From NCBI RefSeq assembly GCF_900167205.1, contig NZ_FUWW01000006.1, forward strand, positions 1-64,000: a stretch of 64,000 nucleotides of DNA, given 5' to 3'. Of this stretch, positions 37,739-46,445 are shown one piece after another; position 1 is the first letter of the stretch, and every line of letters begins with the position of its first letter. The DNA comes from Eubacterium coprostanoligenes. GTDB lineage: Bacteria > Bacillota > Clostridia > Oscillospirales > Acutalibacteraceae. The position numbers and the translations under genes are program-made. The notes under the pieces were generated by a model that searched no databases, was not told the origin of the DNA, and was given only the letters and a program-made list of their open reading frames with translations.

Positions 37739-38049
37739 TTTAATTCCTCCATTGAAATTTAGTGGTGCGAGTTCTAATCCTTAACCACGAAGCCGTGTGT
37801 TCCCACCCCTTCATTTTTAAAAGCCGAATGAAATATTCATCCGGGCGCAGAATGAGCCTACACACGCAGGCATTCGCAAGTTACCTGTCGTAGTCATAGC
37901 TTAGATTAGTTTCGCCCGTGTTTAAAACTCGGACATACTCCGTTGAAATTACCGCCGGGTTCAGCGCAACCTCCAACATCATCGCATATCATGTTGTGCA
38001 GTCAAACTGTATTAATATATAACTTCTATATATGCAGTTCACCACACGT
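37739..38049 (-). promoter_or_regulatory. long, apparently structured 5' leader of the S10 operon
   Basis: From the predicted start of transcription (about 38049) to the rpsJ ATG there are roughly 310 untranslated nucleotides, unusually GC-rich compared with other gaps here. I see a 9-bp hairpin CCGGATGAA-TAT-TTCATTCGG at about 37823-37843 followed by CTTTTAAAAA, terminator-like, and a CACGG..CCGTG-type hairpin near 37785-37800. No open frame of note fills it. The layout (leader, attenuator-like hairpin, ribosomal genes) suggests autoregulation; I do not recognise a described leader family. Confidence 0.6.
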
Positions 38050-38055
38050 GCGACT

Positions 38056-38085
38056 ATTATAATATATAGGGGGTACCAATGTCAA
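38056..38085 (-). promoter_or_regulatory. strong promoter of the S10-spc-alpha operon
   Basis: Consensus TTGACA (38080-38085), 18-nt spacer, consensus TATAAT (38056-38061) on the minus strand, as expected for a ribosomal operon. Confidence 0.88.
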
Positions 38086-38221
38086 GACTTTTTTGAAACT
38101 TTTTTAAATATTTTTCGGCTGTTTTTACAAATTTTAAATTTAAAGTTTGTTAGATTTGCACAAGGCAAATATCAACATATATATTGTAGTTAGTCAGCAG
38201 CGAAACACAATATATAGAAAA

Positions 38222-38249
38222 AGAAGCAGTAGAATGCCCTACCGCTTCT
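38222..38249 (-). terminator. terminator of the TagH-like ABC gene
   Basis: AGAAGCGGTAG and CTACTGCTTCT arms followed by a TTTTTC tail on the minus strand, right after the stop codon. Confidence 0.85.
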
Positions 38250-38256
38250 GTTAATC

Positions 38257-39072
38257 TTATTTTTTTGGACCTTTGCCGGTTTTCTCTTCGTAAACAACAG
38301 CAACTTCTTCTGCTGTGCCTTCTGCAATAATTTTGCCCTTTTGAAGAAGAATTGCACGGTCGCAGATTGCAAGAACCTGGTCAATGCTGTGAGATACGAA
38401 CAACACGGTTACACCGTGGTCGAACATTGACTGAACCTTTGCAAGAGATTTGCGTCTAAATTTTGCGTCACCAACTGACAAAACTTCGTCAAGGATAAGG
38501 ATATCAGGTTCAACTGCTGTTGCAATTGAGAAACCAAGACGAGATTTCATACCTGATGAATAGTTCTTAAGTGGAACATTGATGAAATCGCCAAGCTCGG
38601 AGAAATCAATAATATCCTGAATCTTTGTGTCGAGGAACTCTCTGCTATATCCGAGAATTGCACCGTAAAGATATATATTCTCCTTGCCCGTGTATTCAGG
38701 GTCGAAGCCTGCGCCAAGCTCGATGAGAGGAGCCATAACGCCGTGCTTTGTTACTTTGCCGGCTGTCGGCTTATAAACACCAACGATTGCCTTAAGGAGT
38801 GTACTCTTGCCGGCACCGTTAAGTCCCATAATAGCAAGACGCTCACCTTTTCTAACCTGAAATGTAATATCATCAAGTGCCTTAAACTTTGCGACTTCAA
38901 TATTGCCCTTTATTTTGCGGATAACGAATTCCTTGAGATTATCAACCTTTTGCTTGTTGAGGATAAACTCCATATCAATGTGGTCAACATCAATAAGAAC
39001 AGGACGATCATCAATCTTCTCTTCTGCCGGCTTATTATCCTGCGTAGCAGTATTGTCAATATTCTTTTCCAT
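38257..39072 (-). CDS. polysaccharide/teichoic-acid-type ABC transporter ATPase
   Basis: 271 aa from the ATG at 39072 (GAGG upstream). Walker A LNGAGKSTLLK near residue 90, signature YSSGMKSRLGF, and Walker B ILILDEVLSVGDAKFRRKS, the last specific to the TagH/Wzt/RfbB export group. The ~60-residue N-terminal stretch before the ATPase core is typical of TagH-like proteins (VDHIDMEFILNKQKVDNLKEF). No TagG-like permease is adjacent, so its membrane partner is elsewhere or the ATPase serves several permeases. Downstream of the membrane protein at 39139-39999 by 66 nt. Confidence 0.9.
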   Translation of the reverse strand: MEKNIDNTATQDNKPAEEKIDDRPVLIDVDHIDMEFILNKQKVDNLKEFVIRKIKGNIEVAKFKALDDITFQVRKGERLAIMGLNGAGKSTLLKAIVGVYKPTAGKVTKHGVMAPLIELGAGFDPEYTGKENIYLYGAILGYSREFLDTKIQDIIDFSELGDFINVPLKNYSSGMKSRLGFSIATAVEPDILILDEVLSVGDAKFRRKSLAKVQSMFDHGVTVLFVSHSIDQVLAICDRAILLQKGKIIAEGTAEEVAVVYEEKTGKGPKK

Positions 39073-39138
39073 ATTCAAACCTCTTTCTGCAAGGCTATAC
39101 AGCATAGCTTTATGATAGTTTTATATTATATATAAGTA

Positions 39139-39999
39139 TTACTGTTGACTGTCACGCTTCAGCTTTAGTGTGAAGCAGGCAAACGCAACAAAGATTATAG
39201 CGAGTATTCCCGCACATGTCAATACAGAGTTAAGCGAATCATCAACCCATCTGATAAATACATCAACAAGATAGGTAGGATAAATCACCAAATTCTTTGT
39301 TGCTTTTACTATACATACAGCCGCTGCAACAATCAAATTCATAACAGCCGCCGAGCCAAACGAATACGATATAGACCTCATTACACGATACTTGCGAGAA
39401 GTTCGCAAAGTTATTGCAACAATAAGTCCTATGCTTCCTGCCAAGCAAATGCTCAATATTATGCTGCAAACAGTTTTAGACAATTCGCAAAAACTCTTGA
39501 CCTGCCTGATATATCCAAAACTTGTAGCTTTAGCAGTGTAATCAGTCACCTGCTGTGCAAAAGTTTCAACAGCGGTGTCTTTTACGGATTGCTCTATTTC
39601 AATATTCTGTGATTGAACCATCTCATTTACGCTTTCAAACACATCTTCCTTGAACTGATTGAGCAAGTTTTTATAGCTTTCCGTTGTAAATTCCAACGAA
39701 GTGCCAAACTCACCTTGAATATAGGCATTTTCTATATTATATATTTTATCATAAGTAATAGTAGATTCTATGAAATCGTCAGGCAAAGAATTATTCAGGC
39801 ACATATCACGAGTATATTGCACAACATCCTCTTTGACATTTGCAACATAAGACGGCTGAGTAAATTCCTTTACAAATGTATTGGGATTTGCTGTGACCGA
39901 CAAGAACACAATGCACAACGATGATAATGCAATGCACAAATACAAGAAAAACGAAAGCACCGATCTTTTTTTGCTACGAGAAACTGCATCCTTATTCAT
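39139..39999 (-). CDS. four-helix membrane protein of unknown function
   Basis: 286 aa from the ATG at 39999 (GGGGAGG upstream, overlapping the end of the preceding gene). One hydrophobic segment near residues 12-36, then an extracytoplasmic domain of about 140 mostly acidic/polar residues, then three helices near 180-205, 218-240 and 258-280, and a short basic tail. I recognise no family. Its start lies 2 nt from the stop of the sortase-fold protein, so the two are probably made together and may work as a pair at the membrane surface. Confidence 0.75.
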   Translation of the reverse strand: MNKDAVSRSKKRSVLSFFLYLCIALSSLCIVFLSVTANPNTFVKEFTQPSYVANVKEDVVQYTRDMCLNNSLPDDFIESTITYDKIYNIENAYIQGEFGTSLEFTTESYKNLLNQFKEDVFESVNEMVQSQNIEIEQSVKDTAVETFAQQVTDYTAKATSFGYIRQVKSFCELSKTVCSIILSICLAGSIGLIVAITLRTSRKYRVMRSISYSFGSAAVMNLIVAAAVCIVKATKNLVIYPTYLVDVFIRWVDDSLNSVLTCAGILAIIFVAFACFTLKLKRDSQQ

Positions 40000-40000
40000 A

Positions 40001-40639
40001 TCACTGCACCTCCCCGTCAATCAAAGAAGCATAAACATAATAATACTCATCGGCAAGGCTTGAAAACGCCTTGTTTGACTTTGTCGTTCCGAGAATCAAG
40101 GTGTCTTTATCTGCATCTTCAACCGTTGCGGACAAACCCGTTTTGTAAACCTTATACTTAAAGTTGCCAAGGTTGGACTCAACCTCAATAATATCGCCTT
40201 TTTTGATATTGTAGAGCGAGCCGAAATTAGACGAATAGCCTGCAATTTTTGTTACGCCACCCATACCAAAAAGATACGACCTGCTGTCAAGTCCTCCGCC
40301 GTTTCGCATAGAAACACGGTTATAGCCATAATAAACTTCCTCGTTTAAGCCGATTCTTTCACAACTTACATTGCCGATATAAGAGCCGATTTCGACATCA
40401 TCAAGAAAATCCTCGCCGATTTTATCGCTGGTATCCTTGCCTATTTTCAGATCGTTATAGTCCATTTTAAGATAGCTTTGTGCGTCCTTGACAGTGGCTT
40501 TGGCTTCATCAAGACCAATCATCATAAGCGGAGCGAACAACAGCATGGACAAAAGGACGAACGAAGCAATGCGGTATAAATACGGATACACCGCTCCTTT
40601 AGGCTTTTTCTTATTGTTCTGTGCCTTTGACTTTTTCAT
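40001..40639 (-). CDS. sortase-fold protein lacking catalytic residues
   Basis: 212 aa: a basic N-terminus, one membrane helix (residues 22-42), then an extracytoplasmic domain. From about residue 88 it follows the sortase pattern: ERIGLNEEVYYGY, SYLFGMGGVTKIAGYSS, LYNIKKGDIIEVES, KYKVYKTG, TLILGTTKS. Where active sortases have GH, TC and R, this protein has GY (Tyr135), LG-T184/T185-like residues and no matching arginine. It is likely a non-catalytic relative; the assignment is inferred from sequence pattern only. It lies between ilvD and the four-helix protein. Confidence 0.55.
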   Translation of the reverse strand: MKKSKAQNNKKKPKGAVYPYLYRIASFVLLSMLLFAPLMMIGLDEAKATVKDAQSYLKMDYNDLKIGKDTSDKIGEDFLDDVEIGSYIGNVSCERIGLNEEVYYGYNRVSMRNGGGLDSRSYLFGMGGVTKIAGYSSNFGSLYNIKKGDIIEVESNLGNFKYKVYKTGLSATVEDADKDTLILGTTKSNKAFSSLADEYYYVYASLIDGEVQ

Positions 40640-40658
40640 AGAAGGAAATCACCCAATC

Positions 40659-42323
40659 TTAATCGTCCTCAAAAACAGCACCACGAGAACCCGAGGTTAC
40701 ATGCTGTGCATATCTCTTGAGATAACCTGTCAAATTCTGCTTAGGAGCAGTCCAATTTTTCTTTCTTTCTGCCAACACTTCATCCGATACATTTACACGA
40801 AGAACTCTTGCAGGAATGTCAATTTCTATTTCATCGCCGTCTTCAACAAGTGCGATAGTACCGCCTACCGCAGCTTCAGGGCTGACATGACCGATTGAAG
40901 CACCTCTTGTTGCACCCGAAAAACGACCGTCGGTCAAGAGTGCAACCTTTGAACCGAGTCCCATACCGATAATTGCGGAAGTAGGAGAAAGCATTTCTCT
41001 CATACCCGGACCACCCTTTGGACCTTCGTATCTGATAACAACAACATCACCGGCAACAACCTTACCGCCTGTGATAGCCGCAATAGCCTCCTCCTCGGAG
41101 TTATAGCACTTTGCAGGGCCTTTGTGTTGCATCATTTCAGGAGCAACAGCGCCTTTCTTTACAACAGCACCCTCTTCAGCAAGGTTGCCCTTAAGAACAG
41201 CAATACCGCCGTCCTTTGAGAATGGGTCATCAAGTTTACGGATAACAACGCCGTCTGCATCAGGAGCTTTTGAAATTCTGTCTGCAACAGTGCCGTTAAC
41301 AGTAAGACAATCTGTGTTGATAAGTCCTCCTGAAGCAAGTTCTTTGATTACAGCCTGCATACCGCCGACATCGTTAAGGTCTGTGATAAATACAGATGAA
41401 GCCGGATTGAGCTTGCAAATCTGCGGAGTGGTGTTGCCCATTTCGTTGAGGTCTGACAAATCAATGTCGTGACCTGCTGCATGAGCAATAGCTGTAAGGT
41501 GGAGAATTGTATTTGTTGAGCAACCGATTGCCATATCGGTACGCATAGCATTTTGGATTGCTTTTTCTGTAATAATATCTGACGGCTTAATGTCCTCTTT
41601 AAGAAGGTCCATAACTCTTTCGCCTGCCATTTTTGCAAGACGAAGTCGAGCAGAATAAACCGCAGGAATTGTGCCTGAACCCGGAAGTGACATACCGATA
41701 GACTCTGTGAGGCAGTTCATAGAATTGGCTGTGTACATACCTGAACAAGAGCCACAAGTCGGGCAAGCGGTGAATGCTGTTTGCTCAAGATTTTCAAGTG
41801 ACATCTTGCCTACTGCATTTGCACCGACATATTCAAACTGTTCGGAAAGTCCGATAGGATTCTTTGTTTCTGTGCTTTTACCCGGAAGCATTGGACCACC
41901 GTTGATGAATATGCAAGGCAAATTAAGTCTGCAAGCCGCAAGGAGCATACCAGGAACGATTTTGTCACAGTTAGGAATAAAAACAATAGCATCAAGAGGA
42001 TGCGCAGTAAGCATAACCTCAATGCTGTCTGCAATAAGTTCACGGGAACAAAGCGAATACTTCATACCCTTGTGATTCATTGCAATGCCGTCGCAAACGC
42101 CGATTGTGTTGAATTCAAACGGAACACCACCTGCGTTACGAATACCTGCCTTAACCTGTTCTGCGATTTTGTCAAGGTGCATATGACCCGGAATATAATC
42201 GCTCTTTGAGTTAACAACAGCTACGAACGGTCTTTTCATTTCGAGTTCGTCAATACCGAGAGCTCGCAACAGAGAACGGTGAGGGGCTCTTGACGGTCCC
42301 TCTTTGATTAAATCTGACCTCAT
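40659..42323 (-). CDS. ilvD: dihydroxy-acid dehydratase
   Basis: Dehydrates 2,3-dihydroxy-isovalerate and -methylvalerate in valine and isoleucine synthesis; its 2-oxoisovalerate product feeds LeuA. 554 aa, normal. Fe-S ligand cysteines are in [12 protein letters not shown] (near residue 120) and [19 protein letters not shown] (near residue 190); the C-terminal [11 protein letters not shown] catalytic serine motif is intact. No other ilv gene lies in the window. GAGG precedes the ATG; it starts about 126 nt downstream of the gene at 42450. Confidence 0.97.
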   Translation of the reverse strand: MRSDLIKEGPSRAPHRSLLRALGIDELEMKRPFVAVVNSKSDYIPGHMHLDKIAEQVKAGIRNAGGVPFEFNTIGVCDGIAMNHKGMKYSLCSRELIADSIEVMLTAHPLDAIVFIPNCDKIVPGMLLAACRLNLPCIFINGGPMLPGKSTETKNPIGLSEQFEYVGANAVGKMSLENLEQTAFTACPTCGSCSGMYTANSMNCLTESIGMSLPGSGTIPAVYSARLRLAKMAGERVMDLLKEDIKPSDIITEKAIQNAMRTDMAIGCSTNTILHLTAIAHAAGHDIDLSDLNEMGNTTPQICKLNPASSVFITDLNDVGGMQAVIKELASGGLINTDCLTVNGTVADRISKAPDADGVVIRKLDDPFSKDGGIAVLKGNLAEEGAVVKKGAVAPEMMQHKGPAKCYNSEEEAIAAITGGKVVAGDVVVIRYEGPKGGPGMREMLSPTSAIIGMGLGSKVALLTDGRFSGATRGASIGHVSPEAAVGGTIALVEDGDEIEIDIPARVLRVNVSDEVLAERKKNWTAPKQNLTGYLKRYAQHVTSGSRGAVFEDD

Positions 42324-42449
42324 TTTTTTACCTCTTTGTTATTTGTTATAGAATAAATTATAAATGCTTATTATGTATATTATATTATTTATAAAGATTA
42401 ATTTCAATATATTTTTATTATTTAATAAATTAGCAATTTCCTAAAGCGG

Positions 42450-43214
42450 TTAATTTCTGTTATCAAAAACATTTTCTATATGATAGCGTGGCTTGCCTTG
42501 GCTCTTGCGTCCATATTCTATTGCTTCCTTTGGGCAATAGCAAATGCACGCCATACAGTGGGTGCAATTGTTTCCCCACACAGGCTTGCCGTCAACAAGT
42601 TTGACATTGTTGAGCGGACAAAGTTTGACGCACTTACCACAGCCTATGCAATCATCGGTTACATAAAAAGCCTTTGATTTTACGAACACAGGATAAAACG
42701 CATCGTTTACAATTCCGCTGTACAGCTTGTCAATCAATGAAGTTTTCAAAGTTTTAAACGGCTTTTCGTTTTTGATTTGCTCTGCCGCTTTTTCAATGTC
42801 ACGAATTGAATTTGCCACAATCTGCTTTGCCTCGTCAATCTGCGGTGCGTCAAACATTGCAATGTAATTTTCAGGCATAACAATTTGAGCGGTGCCTTTG
42901 TAATCAAAGCCCTTTTGAGCACAAAGGAGCTTATTGAATTTTTCGGCATTGCCGACTTCACCGCCACAGGTCATAACAAACCAAACGCCATTGGTGGCGG
43001 TTATATCGGTTTTTTCAATCCATTCGGTAACGACACGGGGAATTCTCCACGCATAGGTAGGTGTGGCAATAACCAGCTTGCCGTTCACAGCAATTGGGGA
43101 ATGGTCGCTGTTCTTTATTTTTTCGTTCAAATCAACAACGGTATCACCGAGCTTGTCGGCAATGAATTCGGCAACATATCGGCTGTTGCCCGTACCTGAA
43201 AAGCATAAAATCAT
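42450..43214 (-). CDS. EFR1-type flavodoxin-ferredoxin fusion protein
   Basis: 254 aa. Residues 1-150 are flavodoxin-like, starting with the FMN phosphate loop CFSGTGNSRYVAEFIA; residues 185-235 carry two 4Fe-4S motifs, CIGCGKCVKLCP and CTHCMACICYCP. The family (EFR1) is common in gut Clostridia and its physiological partner is not established. Cytoplasmic electron transfer is the safe statement. Single gene with AGGAG upstream. Confidence 0.9.
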   Translation of the reverse strand: MILCFSGTGNSRYVAEFIADKLGDTVVDLNEKIKNSDHSPIAVNGKLVIATPTYAWRIPRVVTEWIEKTDITATNGVWFVMTCGGEVGNAEKFNKLLCAQKGFDYKGTAQIVMPENYIAMFDAPQIDEAKQIVANSIRDIEKAAEQIKNEKPFKTLKTSLIDKLYSGIVNDAFYPVFVKSKAFYVTDDCIGCGKCVKLCPLNNVKLVDGKPVWGNNCTHCMACICYCPKEAIEYGRKSQGKPRYHIENVFDNRN

Positions 43215-43261
43215 ATGATGCTCCTATCTATGTAAAAATAATAACGATTAAATATATTCAG

Positions 43262-43627
43262 CTATGCAACAACACTTGCAAGCCGTTTTCCGCAAAACAC
43301 ACCAAGCAAACAAAAAGCCACGCTCAACGCAACATACAATCCGCCGAGGCAATACATTTTATTTTCAAACAAGTTGACAGCCTCAAGCGAAAAGGTTGAA
43401 AATGTTGTAAAGCCTCCGCAAACACCGGTTTTCCAAAACAGCACGGTGTTTGGAGATGTGTTTTCTTTTTCGCTGACAATGCCGACAATAAAGCCGATAG
43501 CAACCGCACCGACAATGTTTGTGACAAGAGTCAAAATCGGAAAATCCGTTTTAACGGGTATCAAACTTATGGCATAGCGTAAAACCGCACCAAGCGCACC
43601 GCCAAGTGCTACAAACAAGAAATTCAT
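43262..43627 (-). CDS. crcB: fluoride channel Fluc/CrcB
   Basis: 121 aa from the ATG at 43627 (AAGGAG upstream). Four membrane helices; signature LFVALGGALGAVLRYAIS at the start and GVCGGFTTFSTFSLEAVNL, whose phenylalanines and threonine/serine line the fluoride path. Works as a dual-topology dimer. No fluoride riboswitch motif is visible upstream; only a short leader follows the promoter. Confidence 0.95.
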   Translation of the reverse strand: MNFLFVALGGALGAVLRYAISLIPVKTDFPILTLVTNIVGAVAIGFIVGIVSEKENTSPNTVLFWKTGVCGGFTTFSTFSLEAVNLFENKMYCLGGLYVALSVAFCLLGVFCGKRLASVVA

Positions 43628-43656
43628 TTTAGTCTCCTTAATTATTAACAAATACC

Positions 43657-43685
43657 ATTATACCATAAGAAAAAGTTTTATACAA
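43657..43685 (-). promoter_or_regulatory. promoter of crcB
   Basis: TTGTAT (43680-43685), 17-nt spacer, TATAAT (43657-43662) on the minus strand. Confidence 0.7.
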
Positions 43686-43738
43686 CCGTGACATAATTCG
43701 GTTGATTATATTCGTTTTTGATTTCTTGACATAAAAAT

Positions 43739-43772
43739 CCCCTTCTAATGTATATTCTACATCAAGAGGGGG
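43739..43772. terminator. hairpin between crcB and the truncated zinc-ribbon gene
   Basis: CCCCTTCTAATGTA pairs imperfectly with TACATCAAGAGGGG. T-runs flank both sides (GCTTTTTT on plus, GATTTTTA on minus), so it may terminate in either direction; it most likely ends the minus-strand unit upstream. Confidence 0.6.
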
Positions 43773-43778
43773 CTTTTT

Positions 43779-43812
43779 TCTATTGTCCATTTTTACCGGA
43801 CTTGTTCATATA
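43779..43812 (-). mobile_element. solo insertion-sequence end
   Basis: The reverse complement reads TGAACAAGTCCGGTAAAAA then TGGACAATAGAAAA. This is nearly identical, apart from a one-base shift, to the left end of the decayed IS at 53210-53243. No transposase sequence accompanies it here. The remainder of the gap up to 43949 shows nothing else. Confidence 0.6.
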
Positions 43813-43949
43813 TTTTATATTTTCCTCATAAAACATTCTTATTGTGTACAACAGAACCATTATAGCTATATAAGCATATTAAGTCAAATAAAAAGCGGAC
43901 ACATACCCGCATACATCAATTTGCGGAGAACTGTGTTCGCCTAAACATT

Positions 43950-44627
43950 TTACCTTTTCTTATATAAAACAAGTTCGGGATTTGTTCCGTTTTCTTCGTA
44001 AGTCGAAATCAAAATAAAATCCATATTGGCAAGAACTCCAAAGCACCTGTCGCCTCCGAATTCACATTCAAGCTGATTGCCGAGATAAGTTGCATTGTCA
44101 TCCAAAAACTTCACCGATTCGCCGTTTGGAAGCCTGTATTCCAAATTAACATAACTTCCGACAAGTGCATTTAGTTTTGTCAACTTCGGCATACCGTCAA
44201 TATTAAGAGCATTAATTTCATCAATCAAGGCAGATTTGAATTCATCAAAAGCACCGTCATCACCGAGTTCTTCGTAGCGTTTCCAATAATCAAGAGTCGG
44301 AAGTATTTGATGCAAATAAGCACGCACATCATCTGCCGAAAACTCATCATTAGCCATATTTTTCACGCAAACTTCAATCAAGTCTTCCGTATTGCTATAC
44401 ATATATTTACCGTCGGCATAACACCACTTGCAATAATTCTCATTCAAAAATCCGTCTTTTTCTCTGCTGATAAACTTATCTTCCAAAGGCATACCGCAAC
44501 ATTGGCAAATCATTTTTCTCGGCGAGCCGAGAAGCGTATTAATTGACACATCAAACAGTTTTGAAAGAAGTTTTAATGTTTCGGTATTAGGAACGGTATC
44601 ACCGTTTTCCTTTCCAAGAGTGTCCAA
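43950..44627 (-). pseudogene. 5'-truncated XRE-HTH / zinc-ribbon protein
   Basis: The frame reads from NGDTVPNTETLKLLSKLFDVSINTLLG, which is the second half of a Cro/C1-type helix-turn-helix domain. It continues into a putative zinc-ribbon domain (MICQCCGMPLED..., ENYCKWCYADGKYMY) and a beta-rich C-terminal domain ending in ELVLYKKR. The first ~35 residues of the HTH are missing: upstream codons belong to another gene in a different frame. An ATG at 44648 could allow expression of the remainder but has no ribosome site. Probably a remnant transcription regulator. Confidence 0.7.
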
Positions 44628-45585
44628 GTGAACATTTCCACCACACACTTTTCATTGACTTTCTTGACACTTGTGTCGGGAGCAGAGAGTTTTTTTCGTA
44701 ATCCCATTCAGCAAGCAGTTTCCTGTCCGTTGTGACTAAATCATTGTATCCTGCAAGAACTGTCCTGTCCGCACAAACCGGGCATACTGTTCCTTTTACA
44801 CGAGCATTGATAACGGACTTCCACTCATTGCCACAGGTCTTACACTTCCACCAAACATTGTGTCTTGATTTTGCGTTTACCTCATCAGGCATTAGGGGAT
44901 AATTTCTTTCTGACCACTCAGCCGCAAGTTCAGGGTGCGTAGTCGCCAAGTCATTAAATCCTTTGAGCAATGTATATCCGCTGCAATACGGACATCTGCT
45001 CCCACCGGCACGGGTTGAAATAGGAGTGTACCACTCGTTTCCGCAATCTCTGCATTTCCACCAAGCCTTACTGTTTGCAAAGGCTGTTACCATTGTAGGC
45101 AGCAACGGAAGATTTCTGTCAGACCATTCAGCAGCAATATCGGGATACTGCGAAGCAAGGTCATTGAATCCGGCAAGGACTTTATTGTGTGAGCAGTATG
45201 GACAGCCTGTTTTATTGATTGTTCTGCTTTTGACAGTATCCGTCCACTCGTGACCGTGTTCGCACTTCCATATCACTTTTTTATGAGAACCGGCAGTAAC
45301 CTCCGTTGGCTTAATCGTGTTTTTCTCAGACCACTCTAATGACAATTTCGGCTTTACCGTAGCCAAATCGTTAATACCCTCAACAACCCTTGCTCCTGAA
45401 CAAATGGGGCAGCCTTCGCCTTTGGAACGAGCCTTCACGCTCGCCTGCCATTCGTGACCGCAACTGCCTTTCCACCAAACTCTCTTGTTTGAGCCGTAAG
45501 TAATATTATCGGGAGTAAGCGGAAAGTTCCTTTCCGACCATTCCGAAACAAGCTCCGGATGTACTTTCGCCAAACTATTACTCAT
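44599..45585 (-). pseudogene. 3'-truncated zinc-ribbon repeat (DUF4379-like) protein
   Basis: 328 aa from the ATG at 45585. Four complete ~68-residue repeats and a fifth broken one, each with a NDLAT..P.L..EWS..N motif, a WWKC..CGNEW block and a CPYCSG-type cysteine pair. The fifth repeat breaks after SVWWKCSLGHSW where the next cysteine pair is expected, and it stops at TGA after KGKR. The cut coincides with the start of the HTH/zinc-ribbon fragment, so a deletion has joined the two genes. Family function is unknown; such repeats often occur in mobile regions. Confidence 0.75.
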
Positions 45586-45677
45586 AGCAAAACCGCTCCT
45601 TCCTCTCTGTTTGCACTCATTATATTGAGGAAAGAGAAATCGGGGTAGTTTGCGAACATGGGGAGAAATAAAAAAAG

Positions 45678-45709
45678 CCCCTTGAAAAAGGTTCATCCTC
45701 TTTCAAGGG
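45678..45709 (-). terminator. terminator of the nucleotidyltransferase gene
   Basis: CCCTTGAAAG and TTTCAAGGGG arms followed by CTTTTTTT on the minus strand, after the stop codon at 45736. Confidence 0.85.
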
Positions 45710-45735
45710 ATTATTCGACAAACGGGAAGTTATGA

Positions 45736-46230
45736 TTATCTATACTCTTCAGGAAGTTCCATATGAAATACTTCGCACAACAACTTTACATCATGCATAT
45801 CATTTTCATCATAATCGTATCCCAAATGGAACAGCAGTTGACTATACGGTTCAATACAAGAAACTTCTATTTCCTCAATTTTTCCTATTCCCGAAAAAAT
45901 CTCTGATGGAAAACAATCCCCTTCGTAAAGAATTTCACCATTTTTTGTATATTCAAAACAATGTAAATCAATAATTCTTTTCTTCAAATCCTCCCATACT
46001 GTATGGTTCGTTGTTGTATACTCCATTTTTATCTCATAGAAACCATTGTTTTTAATTATCTGTATAAATTTATGATAATCTTTCTTTTCTACAAATATAT
46101 CAATATCGTTATGTCTTCTTGTTTCATATCCAATAAGCGCATCTACACCCCAACCGCCGTCAAGAAATACTTTAATCTCCGCATCCGTTGCAAGTCTGAT
46201 AATCTGTTTTGCATCTGTTATACTGACCAT
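45736..46230 (-). CDS. lincosamide nucleotidyltransferase-like protein (LnuA type)
   Basis: 164 aa, like the LnuA/LinA class of minimal nucleotidyltransferases. FLDGGWGVDALIG (residues 22-34) forms the nucleotide loop, and HNDIDIF holds the metal-binding Asp42 and Asp44. The C-terminal SQLLFHLGYDYDENDMHDVK resembles the LnuA tail. Such enzymes adenylylate lincomycin/clindamycin, but many relatives have no proven drug activity. GGGGAGG precedes the ATG. Own terminator, next to truncated genes and a possible integrase tail, so horizontal acquisition is plausible. Confidence 0.8.
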   Translation of the reverse strand: MVSITDAKQIIRLATDAEIKVFLDGGWGVDALIGYETRRHNDIDIFVEKKDYHKFIQIIKNNGFYEIKMEYTTTNHTVWEDLKKRIIDLHCFEYTKNGEILYEGDCFPSEIFSGIGKIEEIEVSCIEPYSQLLFHLGYDYDENDMHDVKLLCEVFHMELPEEYR

Positions 46231-46275
46231 ATTTTCCTCCCCTAAATCCCGATTTGTTTATCTGTCTTTTCAAAT

Positions 46276-46306
46276 AATGGGCGACCTCGAAAGAAAGTCG
46301 CCCATT
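46276..46306 (-). terminator. hairpin downstream of lysS
   Basis: AATGGGCGAC and GTCGCCCATT perfect arms with a TATTTG tail on the minus strand. Probably the terminator of greA-lysS or of an element inserted after lysS. Confidence 0.7.
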
Positions 46307-46347
46307 CACACTTTGAAATTATGCGACTTTTTTGCCTCTGCACGTTT

Positions 46348-46398
46348 TCCTACATCGATTGGTGTAAGTTTGGTGTAAGGCGTAAGGTTTTTCGTTTC
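46348..46398 (-). pseudogene. possible integrase C-terminal fragment
   Basis: On the minus strand the short frame reads GKRKTLRLTPNLHQSM then stop, ending near 46350. I recall similar ..TP.LHQ.. tails on tyrosine recombinases of Clostridia mobile elements, but the fragment is only 16 residues. Nothing else in 46231-46445 is coding. Confidence 0.3.
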
Positions 46399-46445
46399 CC
46401 CTGTGTCCGAAAACCCTTGATATTACGGGCTTTTTCGCGTTTCGG

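Noticed and set aside
43628-43740. Fluoride riboswitch upstream of crcB
   Set aside because: The short leader after the crcB promoter lacks the conserved fluoride-aptamer sequence; only a promoter and AT-rich DNA are seen.
45732-45974. 80-codon plus-strand frame opposite the nucleotidyltransferase
   Set aside because: Antisense to a gene with a clear DxD motif and ribosome site; no features of its own.
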